Shown in pieces: positions 1 to 8,561 of a stretch of DNA of 64,000 nt. Below the pieces are notes generated by a model. The model did no database searches and was not told where the DNA came from. It saw only the letters and a list, made by a program, of their open reading frames with translations. The stretch is taken from positions 1-64,000 of the forward strand of contig JAJDTX010000164.1 in NCBI GenBank assembly GCA_022826925.1, given 5' to 3'. The stretch is from Bryobacterales bacterium. Its GTDB lineage: Bacteria; Acidobacteriota; Terriglobia; Bryobacterales; UBA6623. The translations under genes and the position numbers were made by a program. The stretch's first letter is position 1. Each line of letters begins with the position of its first letter.

Positions 1-524
1 CAAGGCAGCCTGAAACTCTTTGCGCAATCGAATCGCAGCCGAATCCGGGCATTGTAGTGCCACGCCCGATTTCTGCCTTCTCTAAGCCATAGTAATAGCT
101 TGGTTTAGCGAAACACGAAAATCAAACTGTCGAAGATGAGCAAGGAGCCCTACGTGTTCAGCGGGCCGTTCAACAAACTCCGGAGGCCCAAGTTCGCAGA
201 CTGCAAATTCGCGGTCGGCGAAGACGGGGCAGCGATCACGGTCGGGTTGCAGAACTGATTCGTTTGGCCCATTGAGGCAAGTCCCAACACAGATGGCTCA
301 CGGCCAAGTGCAGTTTTCCGCGTCAAGCCTACGGAAGGCATGCCGACGGTGATTCCCTTAACGAGCGCTGCCGCGAAGACGGCGCCGGGGAATGCGAGCG
401 CACCGCCAGAACCCCGCAAGCAGACTGGCAAAGCGTCGGCCGGAACGGCCGGGACATGGGAACTGCGCCCGCCCGCTGGCAGGTAGTTTCCAGCGACCGA
501 GTCCGGAAGTGGAGAGGCATGCTC
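1..524. other. Stretch without a supported gene
   Basis: I find no convincing gene here. A frame at 136-258 on the + strand could encode 40 residues starting MSKEPYVFSG, but it matches no family I know and has no clear ribosome binding site. The antisense frames look like composition-driven shadows. The octamer GTTTAGCG at 103-110 is also the core of a motif found upstream of both TonB receptors (13570-13580 and 32120-32130), so this may be a regulatory region whose gene has decayed. That link is weak. Confidence 0.4.
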
Positions 525-1082
525 TCACCTCTCAGCGGGTGCCCCGGGCAGCAAGCCGGGATAGGGAGGAGGCGGGCTCCGTCGGCCTCCGTGAATGTGC
601 TCCCGAGCGAGGAAGACATGGCCTGATTCCTGAATGATCGCGCTCACTCCCATCTCCCGCACGCCCTCCTGCCTGGACAGCCATCCACGGAGGCTGATCA
701 CCTGTCCGATCCGCAACGAGGTACGCGTGAAGTTCCGGCGCTGGGCTACCCGCACTGACATGGTCTGGCCAGTCCAGCGGACAGGATTGCCTTGCGCATC
801 CCTCAGCGGCTTGCCATCATCGGTGATCTGTTCGATCACGATGCGAATATGCGGGTTGGTGTATCGGACTTCTGCGACTGTGCCGCGCACGACCAGCATC
901 TTGTCCGGGTCATAGTCACTCGCAAAGTTGTGGTGCGCATGCACGCTTCCAGTTAGCGCCATGGCCAACAGCGCCAACACTGCAACGGGCGATTCCCAGA
1001 TTCTGGCGCGTCCCGACGACCCGCAAGATCGGAATTTCCGGCTTCGATTCGCTGAATTCGCCGACCACCGATCAGAATTCAT
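525..1082 (-). CDS. Secreted DUF6152 family protein
   Basis: The 185-residue product has an Arg-rich N-region, a hydrophobic signal segment at about residues 30-49 ending in VHAHH, and the DUF6152 pattern: HHNFASDYDPDK, then VVRGTVAEVRYTNPH, then a small beta-rich domain. DUF6152 proteins are small exported proteins of unknown function, frequent in Acidobacteria. A second copy is at 48225-48665 and shares the HH(N/A)F, DP(D/N) and NPH positions. The C-terminal 25 residues (GGRRSPPPPYPGLLP) are low-complexity and may lie beyond the domain. The start is uncertain because the N-region is unusually long. Confidence 0.75.
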   Translation of the reverse strand: MNSDRWSANSANRSRKFRSCGSSGRARIWESPVAVLALLAMALTGSVHAHHNFASDYDPDKMLVVRGTVAEVRYTNPHIRIVIEQITDDGKPLRDAQGNPVRWTGQTMSVRVAQRRNFTRTSLRIGQVISLRGWLSRQEGVREMGVSAIIQESGHVFLAREHIHGGRRSPPPPYPGLLPGAPAER

Positions 1083-1267
1083 GACTGCTGCTCACCATGC
1101 AATCAAGGGGTCGAGTCCGGAGCAAAAAGTTACGTTTCCACTCGACTGTTCCGCAAGGACCGTCCCTGCGCTGAATCGAAGCACCGAAGGTCTTGTCAAG
1201 CCAAACATTGATTCGGGTCGGAGACTTGAGTCGAAACGGACGACCATAGAAGAGGAACCTATCCGAC

Positions 1268-1522
1268 ATGACTACTACAGTCCACCTTCCAGCCGATCTG
1301 CTGGAATCGGTTGACCGTCAGGCGAGGGAACTGGGCATGAGCCGGAATCGCTACATCATTCGGGCTCTGAAATCTGCGCTCGATTCAGAGACTCTGTGGA
1401 GTCCCAGATTCGTCGGCGAGTTGGAGGCTGCGCGATCAGATGAAGAAGGGCGGGAGGCTCTGGAGGAAATGAGACCAGTGCTGTCCAAGAGCCGCACGCG
1501 AAAGGATCCTCCCGAATTGTGA
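1268..1522 (+). CDS. Ribbon-helix-helix antitoxin (CopG-like)
   Basis: The 84-residue product begins with the beta strand TTTVHLPADLLESVD and continues with the helix-turn-helix ARELGMSRNRYIIRALKSAL, the ribbon-helix-helix fold of CopG/VapB-type antitoxins. These bind their own operator through the strand and neutralise a partner toxin with the C-terminus. The acidic tail from about residue 50 would be the toxin-binding part. No intact toxin follows. A 22-codon frame overlapping the stop codon resembles the beginning of a PIN toxin (see 1519-1587). The gene is therefore probably an orphan remnant of a VapBC-type module. Confidence 0.75.
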   Translation: MTTTVHLPADLLESVDRQARELGMSRNRYIIRALKSALDSETLWSPRFVGELEAARSDEEGREALEEMRPVLSKSRTRKDPPEL

Positions 1523-1587
1523 AGTGCGTCCCTGGCACCCATGCGCTTTGCTATCCGATGGCACGAGAACCCTCGTTCTGCGAGTAG
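1519..1587 (+). pseudogene. Stub of a VapC-like PIN toxin
   Basis: A GTG at 1519 overlaps the antitoxin stop codon (GTGA), the usual vapB-vapC arrangement, and opens a frame VKCVPGTHALCYPMAREP that ends after 22 codons. PIN-domain toxins commonly start V(K/R)CVxDTHAL. Here the metal-binding Asp is replaced by Gly and the frame stops. I infer a decayed toxin of which only the N-terminus remains. The similarity is short, so this could be chance. Confidence 0.4.
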
Positions 1588-1599
1588 TTTCTGTCCCGC

Positions 1600-3450
1600 T
1601 CACCGCTGCACTGGCACGGCTTCCGCCAACGATTGCAGCCTGTGCAAGCGGGCATAGACTCCGTCCCGCGCGAGCAGCTCGTCGTGCCCGCCATGTTCGA
1701 TCACCCGACCCCGGTGCAGGACAACGATACTGTCCGCGCGTTGAATGGTGGACAGCCGGTGGGCGATCACGATGGACGTCCTGCCGACAAACAGCTTGGA
1801 GAGCGTGTCGCGGATCTTGCGCTCGGTATCGGGATCCACGCTCGACGTCGCCTCGTCCAGTATCAGGAAGGGGCGCTCGTGCACTAGCGCGCGGGCGAAC
1901 GAGATCAACTGCTTCTGCCCGACTGAAAGCCCGGCGCCGCGTTCGAGCACCGGCTCGTCATAGGCCTCGGGCAGCGACTCGATGTGATCCGCCAAGTGGG
2001 CGTTCGCGGCCGCTCCGCGGATAGCCTTGGGAGACACTTCGGGATCGCCGAGACCGATGTTCTCTGCGATCGTGCCCGAGAACAGGAACGAATCCTGCAA
2101 GACGACGCTGAAATGCGCCCGGAGCGCCTCGGGACTCCACTCGCGGATGTCCCGCCCGCCAACCAAGATCGTGCCGCGCTGGATTTCGTAGAAGCGCAGC
2201 AGCAGGCTGACTAGGGTGCTCTTGCCCGCCCCGGTGTGCCCGACCACCGCCACCATGCCGCCGGGCGGAGCCTTGAAGCTGACATCTTCCAGCACCCAGT
2301 CCTCGTCCTTGTAAGCGAACCAGACATTGCGGAACTCGACGCTAGGCTGCTCAAGCTCGGCCTGCCCGGCAGCCGCCTGCATCTCGTCCGGCTCGGTGTC
2401 CAACAGCTCGAAGATCCGCTCAGCGCCCGCCATGGCCGCCTGCAAGACGTTGTACTTCTCTGCCAAGTCTTGGATCGGCCGGAAGACCCTGGTGCCGTAC
2501 TGCAGGAATGCCAGCAAGACCCCTAGGGACACGCTTCCGGCAACGACCCACGCGCCGCCGAAGACGATCAGCAGGCCCACCCCCAGCAGGCTGATCCACT
2601 CGATGACCGGAAAGAACACGGCATGCGCCCGCACCGAGCGGTAGTTGGCCCTGCGGTGCTCGTCGTTGATGGCCTCGAAGTCGCTCAGAGCATGCTGCTC
2701 GTGGCTGAACAATTGAATTTCCGAAATGCCCGTGAAGCACTCTTGCAGGAAGGAAGCAAGCTTGGCGACGGCCTTGCGCACGTCGCGAAAGCTGCTGCGC
2801 GCGCGCCGCCGGAAGATCATGCTCACAACCCACACCAGCGGACCGATGCCGAGATAGACCAAGGTCAGCCGCGGGCTCAGGTAGAACATCGCCCCAAAGG
2901 CGCAGAACAGCGTGAGCACATCGCCGGCTACGGCCACCAAGCCCGAAGTGAACAATTCGTTGAGCACGTCCACGTCGGTAGTCGCCCGCGTCACCAGCCG
3001 GCCGCTGGGTGTGCGATCGAAGTAAGCGACGGGCAGGCGCTGCAGGTGCCCGAACACCTCCTGCCGCATGTCGCGCATCACTCGCTGGCCCGTCCAGTTC
3101 ATGGTGTGGATCTGCCCCGCCCGCGTCAGCACCCCCAGTAGCAGCGCTACCAAGGACAGACCGGCCAACCACAGGATGCCTTGCATCGGCTCGGAGGGAA
3201 GCCAGGGATCAAGCAACGAGTCCGCGGTCGGATCGGGCTTGAGATAGCGGTCCACCGCGACCTGCGTGAGCACCGGGAAGATCACGCCCAAGGCTGAATT
3301 CAGCATCAGCAGAACAAGCGATGCGGTCGCAAGCACGGAGTACGGCCGCAGGTAGCGCCACAGGCGCTTGAGGATTGCCACGTCGTACAGCGGAGTGTCC
3401 GGAAGGGTCTCCCGAGCGGCGTCCAAGCCGATGCTGCGTCCGGTGCTCAT
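1600..3450 (-). CDS. ABC exporter subunit, canonical ATPase site half
   Basis: The 616-residue half-transporter has an N-terminal six-helix membrane domain (about residues 30-330) and a C-terminal ATPase domain. Visible motifs are Walker A GHTGAGKST, the Q-loop, signature LSVGQKQ, Walker B FLILDEATSSVD with the catalytic Glu, and the H-loop IAHRLST. The gene overlaps the upstream half-transporter gene by 4 nt, so the two are translated together. Its signature deviates from LSGGQ while its partner has the canonical signature but lacks the catalytic Glu. That complementary pattern is typical of heterodimeric exporters such as TM287/288 and BmrCD. The substrate (drug, lipid or peptide) cannot be read from the sequence. 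Confidence 0.93.
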   Translation of the reverse strand: MSTGRSIGLDAARETLPDTPLYDVAILKRLWRYLRPYSVLATASLVLLMLNSALGVIFPVLTQVAVDRYLKPDPTADSLLDPWLPSEPMQGILWLAGLSLVALLLGVLTRAGQIHTMNWTGQRVMRDMRQEVFGHLQRLPVAYFDRTPSGRLVTRATTDVDVLNELFTSGLVAVAGDVLTLFCAFGAMFYLSPRLTLVYLGIGPLVWVVSMIFRRRARSSFRDVRKAVAKLASFLQECFTGISEIQLFSHEQHALSDFEAINDEHRRANYRSVRAHAVFFPVIEWISLLGVGLLIVFGGAWVVAGSVSLGVLLAFLQYGTRVFRPIQDLAEKYNVLQAAMAGAERIFELLDTEPDEMQAAAGQAELEQPSVEFRNVWFAYKDEDWVLEDVSFKAPPGGMVAVVGHTGAGKSTLVSLLLRFYEIQRGTILVGGRDIREWSPEALRAHFSVVLQDSFLFSGTIAENIGLGDPEVSPKAIRGAAANAHLADHIESLPEAYDEPVLERGAGLSVGQKQLISFARALVHERPFLILDEATSSVDPDTERKIRDTLSKLFVGRTSIVIAHRLSTIQRADSIVVLHRGRVIEHGGHDELLARDGVYARLHRLQSLAEAVPVQR

Positions 3451-5192
3451 GGCTTGGCCAGTTCCTCTTCGATGCGCTGGCGCTCGTGGATGCGAGCGTA
3501 CAGGCCGCCCCGGGCAAGCAATTCCCCGTGGGAGCCGGAGTCGACGACCCGTCCCGCATCCATCACCGCGATCCTGTCCGCCAGCCGGGCGGAGGAGACC
3601 CGGTGCGTGACCAACAGCAGGGTGCGATTGCGGGTCGCCTTGCGCATGCGTTCCAGCAAGGCATGCTCGGTCTCGGCGTCGAGGCTGGCAGTGGCGTCGT
3701 CGAGCACCAGGACGCTGGGATCCTTCAGCAATGCCCTGGCAAGCGCCACGCGCTGCTTCTGGCCTCCTGAAAGGGTGATGCCACGCTCGCCGACGAGGGT
3801 ATCCAGTCCATCCGGGAAGTTATCCTCGTCCGTGCCCAGCAACGAGACGTGAGCGGCCTCGCGGACCTCTTCGGCACTCGCGTCAGGCCGTCCCAGCCGG
3901 ATGTTGTCCGCAATCGTGCGGCTGAACAGGAACGTCTCTTGCGGCACATATCCGATCTGCTTGCGGAGCACATCGAGCGGCAGTCGCCGGACACTGATGC
4001 CTTCGAGCAAGACTTCGCCCCGGGTCGGGTCGTACAGCCTCGGCACGAGGCTGGCAAGCGTGGACTTGCCGCTGCCGACCGGGCCGATAATCGCCAGCGA
4101 CTCGCCTTCCTCTACGGAAAGGCTGACGTCGCTGACAGCCTGGCCGCTGGCGTTCGGGAATTGGACGCAGGCGGCCCGCCACTCGATTGTCCCGCGGACG
4201 TAATCATAGGATCGCAGCGCATCGGGCGCGTCAGCGATCCGCGGGCGATAGTTCAATAGTTCGTTGAGTCGCCCCAGCGAGGCGACTCCGCGCTGGGTGA
4301 TGTTGACCACCACGCCCATGCCGATCATGGGCCACGCCAACATCGCCACGAAATAGATGAACATCGTGAAAGTGCCGACGGACATCTCGCCCTGCAGCAC
4401 CCGCCAGCTCCCGAATCCGAGCAGGCTGATGCCGGTCAGTCCGACCAAGAGCTCCAGCAGGGGATAGAAGCTGCGCCAGATGCGGACCAGCCCGAGGCTC
4501 GCCTCGACATAGTCGGCATTGGCAGCGCCGAACCTGCCGACCTCGGCAGGGCCTTGGTTGTAGGCCCGCAGCATGCGCAGGCCGGCCAGGTGCTCTTGCA
4601 CCCGGACGCTGATCCCGGAGAAGTGCTTCTGGACGGTCTGGAACTGCTCGTGCGTGCGGCGGCCGAAGTGTCCGACCGCCAGGGAGATCAGCGGCATGGG
4701 CGCGAAGATGACCAGCGTGAGCAGCCAGTCGGTCCAAGCCATGATGGAGAGCACCGCTGCGATCACAACCCCGATCTCGGCCGTGTACATCAGCCCCGGT
4801 CCCAGCAGGGAGCGCACCTGGGCGAGATCGTTAGTCACCCGCGCCATCAGGTCCCCGGTGCGGTAGCGCTCGTAAAACGTCCGGTCCAGCGTGACCAAGT
4901 GGGCGCTGATGTGGTTGCGCAAGTCGTACTCGATATCGCGCGAGATCGTGATCAGAATCCAGCGCATCGCATATTGCGCGATTCCCTTGCCGGCGGCCAC
5001 GCCGAGCACGAGCAACACGAAATTCACGGCAGCCTCTTGCTCGCCAGCGGCCAGCTGGTCCACCGCCCGCCCGATCAGCAACGGCACTCCGGCCGCCAGC
5101 ACGCCGCGAAACAGCAGCGCGGTCAAGCCTCCCGCGTAGCGCCAGCGATAGCGGAGCAGGTAAGGAAACAGCGTGCGCAGCGTTGCCAGCAA
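3447..5192 (-). CDS. ABC exporter subunit, degenerate ATPase site half
   Basis: The 581-residue protein has membrane helices in residues 1-310 and an ATPase domain with Walker A GPVGSGKST, signature LSGGQKQRVALARAL, Walker B VLVLDDATASLD and H-loop VTHRVSS. The residue after the Walker B Asp is Asp instead of the catalytic Glu, marking this as the degenerate half of a heterodimeric type IV exporter. It is encoded directly upstream of, and overlaps, the partner gene at 1600-3450. It begins 7 nt after a DUF420 gene, so the four genes from 6478 down to 1600 look like one transcript. Confidence 0.92.
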   Translation of the reverse strand: MLATLRTLFPYLLRYRWRYAGGLTALLFRGVLAAGVPLLIGRAVDQLAAGEQEAAVNFVLLVLGVAAGKGIAQYAMRWILITISRDIEYDLRNHISAHLVTLDRTFYERYRTGDLMARVTNDLAQVRSLLGPGLMYTAEIGVVIAAVLSIMAWTDWLLTLVIFAPMPLISLAVGHFGRRTHEQFQTVQKHFSGISVRVQEHLAGLRMLRAYNQGPAEVGRFGAANADYVEASLGLVRIWRSFYPLLELLVGLTGISLLGFGSWRVLQGEMSVGTFTMFIYFVAMLAWPMIGMGVVVNITQRGVASLGRLNELLNYRPRIADAPDALRSYDYVRGTIEWRAACVQFPNASGQAVSDVSLSVEEGESLAIIGPVGSGKSTLASLVPRLYDPTRGEVLLEGISVRRLPLDVLRKQIGYVPQETFLFSRTIADNIRLGRPDASAEEVREAAHVSLLGTDEDNFPDGLDTLVGERGITLSGGQKQRVALARALLKDPSVLVLDDATASLDAETEHALLERMRKATRNRTLLLVTHRVSSARLADRIAVMDAGRVVDSGSHGELLARGGLYARIHERQRIEEELAKP

Positions 5193-5199
5193 GGTCGAC

Positions 5200-5613
5200 C
5201 TACCAGTGGTAGAGCATCAAGTAGATAGCCACACCAGTCAGCGAGACGTACATCCAGAGGGGCCAAGTCCAGCGGGCGATGGCGCGGTGGCGGTCATAGT
5301 CGCCGCGCCATGCGCGCAGCAGCGTGGTAGCGGCCAACGGCAGGATCACGATCGCCAGCACGATGTGGCTGAGCAAGATGGAGAAGTAGACGGGCCGGAC
5401 CCAGCCCTGGCCCGTGAACGGGACCGAGCCCACCTGCCAGTGGTAGACCAGATAGCTGGCGAGAAAGGCTGTCGAGACCCCGCAGGCGCAGAGCATGCAG
5501 GCCCTGTGCCGCTGCATGTCCCCGCGACGGATGAACACGTATCCGAGCGTCAGCAACACGGCCGCGACCGAGTTCAGGCTGGCGTTGAGCGCGGGCAGGT
5601 CGGTGAAATCCAT
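5200..5613 (-). CDS. DUF420 membrane protein
   Basis: The 137-residue protein is predicted to have about five membrane helices and shows the DUF420 pattern MDFTDLPALNASLN at the N-terminus, RHRACMLCACG, YLVYHW and LSHIVLA, ending in AIYLMLYHW. DUF420 (CtaM-like) proteins are often encoded with haem-copper oxidase and cytochrome maturation genes. None of those are present here. It lies between an ABC-2 permease (29 nt upstream) and the ABC exporter pair. DUF420 next to an ABC-2 permease is an arrangement I recall from oxidase clusters, so this may be a detached piece of one. Its precise role is unknown. Confidence 0.85.
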   Translation of the reverse strand: MDFTDLPALNASLNSVAAVLLTLGYVFIRRGDMQRHRACMLCACGVSTAFLASYLVYHWQVGSVPFTGQGWVRPVYFSILLSHIVLAIVILPLAATTLLRAWRGDYDRHRAIARWTWPLWMYVSLTGVAIYLMLYHW

Positions 5614-5641
5614 TCGGTCGGTTCGCGCCGCGTGCCAAGAA

Positions 5642-6478
5642 TCAGGACAGGTGCGCCGCCTCAGAGCGCACCGCCTTGCGCCACGCCGCCAGCAGCATGA
5701 GAGCGCCGAAGCCTGACAGCACCAGCCACGACAGCTCGGGCGCCGGAACCGTGCCGGCTCCGGGCGCGTCCAGCAGCCGGCGCAGTTCGGCCACGCCGTA
5801 GGCCAAGGGGTTGGCCGCGGTCAGCCAGCGCAGCCACGCCGACGAGCCGTCCAGGGGGAACACCCCTCCGGAGACGAGCCACATCGGCATGAGCACGAGG
5901 TTCATGATCGAGTGGAAGCCCTGCACCGAGTTCAGCCACCAAGCGCAGAAGAATCCCAAGCAGGTCACGCCGAACGCCATCAGCAACAGCGCCGCGAATA
6001 CCAGCGGCAGGTTTGCGACATCGATCGAAAGCCCCGCCAACGGCGCCAGCGGCAGGAGCAGGGCACCTTGAATGGCACCCAGAGTGGTGGCCCCGCAGAC
6101 CTTTCCCAGCACCAGCGCAAGGCGCGACACAGGGGCCACCAGCACGCCCAGCAGGAAGCCCTCGCGACGATCCTCGATCAACGAGATGTTGGCGAAGATC
6201 GACGTGAACAGCACGCTCAGCGCCAGCATCCCCGGAAAGAAAAACTGCGCGTAGCCGCCCTCGGAAGCCAGCAGCGAAGAGCCGAAGCCCGACCCTAGCA
6301 CGAGCCAGAACAGCAGCGGCGTGGACAGCGTGCCGACGACTCGGCTGCGCTGGCGGTAGAAGCCGCGCAGTTCGCGCCGCCACAGCGTCGCGGCGCACAG
6401 CCAGAAGCTGGCGCTGCTAGCAGATTGGTCGCCCGCCACAGGCAGCGCGACAACTGCCCCTTCAGGCGCATCGGACAT
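5642..6478 (-). CDS. ABC-2 type permease
   Basis: The 278-residue integral membrane protein has a cytoplasmic N-terminus of about 35 residues (WRRELRGFYRQRSRVVG) and six predicted helices. This is the ABC-2 membrane fold used for efflux of drugs, polysaccharides or assembly factors. The helix pair around residues 100-145 (EDRREGFLLGVLVAPVSR) is characteristic of the family. No dedicated NatA-type ATPase is encoded beside it, so the ATPase must be elsewhere. It heads the four-gene run ending at 1600. A TAAAAT box at 6524-6529 on the minus strand may be its -10 element. Confidence 0.85.
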   Translation of the reverse strand: MSDAPEGAVVALPVAGDQSASSASFWLCAATLWRRELRGFYRQRSRVVGTLSTPLLFWLVLGSGFGSSLLASEGGYAQFFFPGMLALSVLFTSIFANISLIEDRREGFLLGVLVAPVSRLALVLGKVCGATTLGAIQGALLLPLAPLAGLSIDVANLPLVFAALLLMAFGVTCLGFFCAWWLNSVQGFHSIMNLVLMPMWLVSGGVFPLDGSSAWLRWLTAANPLAYGVAELRRLLDAPGAGTVPAPELSWLVLSGFGALMLLAAWRKAVRSEAAHLS

Positions 6479-6551
6479 CGGGTGGGTTAGCGGCGGGATA
6501 GTGAGACAAGCAACCGCACGTCTATTTTAGCGCGCAGCGCCGCCGCCGCAC

Positions 6552-7145
6552 TCACAGTTCCAGCAGGTAGCCCGGCTTGCCGACATTCGCCGCCAGCGTC
6601 GCGCCGAGTCGCACGGTCCGGCCGGAACCCTCATGGATGTGCCCGCAGAAGCAGTACTCCGGCTGGTGCTCGTCGATGTACTCGCGGACAGCCTTGGAGC
6701 CGAAGTGCAGGCCCGGACCGGCCTCGTCGAGAGGGGTGTCTAAGGGCGGGGCGTGGCAAACCAACACCTGTGGGAGCCGGCCGACGAAACAGGAGAGCTT
6801 GGCAGCCAGGTCCTCCTCCGAGCATTCCCCGGGCGTGCCGAACGGCGTCGGGTTGGAATAGCCCAAGCCGGCGAAATGCACGCCGGCCACCTCGTGGACT
6901 TCCTCGTGAAAGCTGCGAAACCCGTGGCGCTCGCAGAACTCGCGCACCTGCTCCGCCGTCTCGTTGTTGCCCGGCATGACCCAGAGGCGCTCGCCCAAGG
7001 GCGCGAGAACCTCCGCGCACGGGTCGAGCGGGGCCGGGTGGGTCACCAGGTCGCCGGCGGCGATGAAAATGTCTGCCTCGACTGCGACGGCCTGCCGCAA
7101 GCTGGCGAAGTCGCCGTGGATGTCGGAAAAGATCTGGACTCTCAT
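6552..7145 (-). CDS. Calcineurin-like metallophosphoesterase
   Basis: The 197-residue cytoplasmic protein carries the dinuclear-metal signature in order: SDIHGD near residue 8, AAGDLV near 31, GNNET near 58, CHAPPLD near 128 and GHIHEGSG near 166. This is the YfcE/MJ0936-like group of small phosphodiesterases. The substrate is unknown. It is transcribed in the same direction as, and 12 nt after, a 74-residue protein and a rhodanese, so it may be the last gene of that operon. Confidence 0.88.
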   Translation of the reverse strand: MRVQIFSDIHGDFASLRQAVAVEADIFIAAGDLVTHPAPLDPCAEVLAPLGERLWVMPGNNETAEQVREFCERHGFRSFHEEVHEVAGVHFAGLGYSNPTPFGTPGECSEEDLAAKLSCFVGRLPQVLVCHAPPLDTPLDEAGPGLHFGSKAVREYIDEHQPEYCFCGHIHEGSGRTVRLGATLAANVGKPGYLLEL

Positions 7146-7157
7146 CAGGAACCTAGC

Positions 7158-7382
7158 TCAGCCATGAGAGCGACGCCGCGTGGCCCCCAACCTCGCCGAA
7201 GCCCGCTCGATCACCTTGGCCTCGGCCTGCTCCCTCCCATCCGCCTTGGCCCGGGCGATGTTGGCGCCCGGAGAGACGTTGTCCGCCTTGGCGTGCCAAG
7301 TCTCGCCAATGCGGTAGGAGGTGATGCGGACTGGCCAGCCTGCCAGTTCGAGCTCGGTGACGCTGAAGCTCTCGGCCTTCAT
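7158..7382 (-). CDS. Small conserved protein following the sulfurtransferase
   Basis: The 74-residue product starts MKAESFSVTELELAGWPVR and ends in a basic tail (ASARLGATRRRSHG). I do not recognise the family. Its ATG overlaps the rhodanese stop codon (ATGA), so it is translationally coupled. A central segment (GETWHAKADNVSPGANIARA) looks like a compact alpha/beta domain without a signal peptide. Mycobacterial cysA-type sulfurtransferases are also followed by a small coupled gene, but I cannot show homology. Confidence 0.7.
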   Translation of the reverse strand: MKAESFSVTELELAGWPVRITSYRIGETWHAKADNVSPGANIARAKADGREQAEAKVIERASARLGATRRRSHG

Positions 7383-8224
7383 GCGCCGCGTTCGACCGGC
7401 GCGCCGACGAGGTTGCCCCACTCAGTCCACGACCCGTCATAGTTGCTCACGCCTTCGTAGCCCAGCAGGTACTTGAGCACGAACCAAGAATGGCTGGAAC
7501 GCTCGCCGATGCGGCAGTACGCGACGATCGGCTTGTCGCCGCTGATCCCCTCGGCGGCGTAGAGTTCGCGCAAAGCACCCGCACTCTTGAACGTGCCGTC
7601 CTCGGCGCAGGCCTTGCCCCACGGAATGTTCCGCGCGCCCGGCACGTGCCCGCCGCGCTGGCACGTCTCGGGCAGTCCCGGCGGGGCGAGGATCTCGCCG
7701 CTGAACTCGGCGGGGCTGCGCACATCGACCATATCGGCAGCACCTGAGCCCGACGCCTCCCGGACTTGGTCCAAGAACGCCCGGATCGAAAGGTCGGGTT
7801 CGGAGCCGGAGTAGGCCGTTGGCGTGACTTCAGGAGCATCCAAGGAGAGTTCGCGCCCCTCGGACAGCCACTTCACGCGACCACCATTCATGAGCCGGAC
7901 ATCTGGATGGCCGTAGATTTTCAGCTGCCAGAACGCCCAAGCGGCGAACCAGTTGTTGTTGTCGCCGTAGAGCACCACGGTCGTGTCCCGGCTGATGCCA
8001 CTGTCGCCCAGCAATTTCTCGAAGCGGTCCTTGGGCAGGATGTCACGCACGAGCGTGTCGCACAGCTGGCTGTCCCACGCCCAACCGATCGCGCCTGGCA
8101 CGTGACCCTCGTCATAAGAGCCCGTGTCCACGTCGACCTCCACGACTCGGACGCCGCCGTCGCCGCCGTGTTGGTCCACCCAATCGGTCGTAACAAGTAC
8201 TTCAGGATGCGCATAGCCCGACAT
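7379..8224 (-). CDS. Two-domain thiosulfate sulfurtransferase (rhodanese)
   Basis: The 281-residue protein has a non-catalytic N-terminal rhodanese domain (about residues 5-130, including LYGDNNNWFAAWAFWQLKIY) and a catalytic C-terminal one. The C-terminal domain carries the persulfide cysteine in VAYCRIGERSSHSWF and the end motif NYDGSWTEWGN. This pattern matches the CysA/SseA type that transfers sulfane sulfur from thiosulfate to cyanide or thiol acceptors in the cytoplasm. I chose the ATG at 8224, giving MSGYAHPEVLVTTDW, over one 57 nt upstream because homologues begin near this point. It is coupled to the 74-residue gene. Confidence 0.92.
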   Translation of the reverse strand: MSGYAHPEVLVTTDWVDQHGGDGGVRVVEVDVDTGSYDEGHVPGAIGWAWDSQLCDTLVRDILPKDRFEKLLGDSGISRDTTVVLYGDNNNWFAAWAFWQLKIYGHPDVRLMNGGRVKWLSEGRELSLDAPEVTPTAYSGSEPDLSIRAFLDQVREASGSGAADMVDVRSPAEFSGEILAPPGLPETCQRGGHVPGARNIPWGKACAEDGTFKSAGALRELYAAEGISGDKPIVAYCRIGERSSHSWFVLKYLLGYEGVSNYDGSWTEWGNLVGAPVERGA

Positions 8225-8561
8225 GATTCGATCCTTTCCTCCGCCGCGCGGCTTTCGCTGCAAGGCCGCCGGATTGACCAAACGATTATAGGCCAGGCGC
8301 GGTTGTGGAAACCCGCGCGGGCTCCGGGTCCGCTGATGCTACCGGCCCGCGAGAGGGCGCCATTCCCGCTGTCGCCGCGCGGTACGAAGAACGACCCAGG
8401 GGGCGGCGGACACTCCCGCCTCCGCACCAAGACATCGCACCCCCTGCTTTACAACCATTTGACGAACAGCCAGTGACCGTCCGACACCGCTCCGCGCCTA
8501 GAAATGCAAGGCCGCCTCGCGGCGTTGCACGGCGCGGCCGTGGCCAATACGCCAACCCGAT
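8225..8561. other. Intergenic region between divergent genes
   Basis: This 337-nt gap separates the sulfurtransferase (minus) and the VTC gene (plus) and should contain both promoters. I see no small gene with a family match, no strong -35/-10 pair and no obvious terminator. The region is very GC-rich. Confidence 0.5.

Noticed and set aside
136-258. 40-codon frame MSKEPYVFSG... near the left edge
   Set aside because: It is short, with no family match and no ribosome binding site. It is kept only as a remark in the first region.
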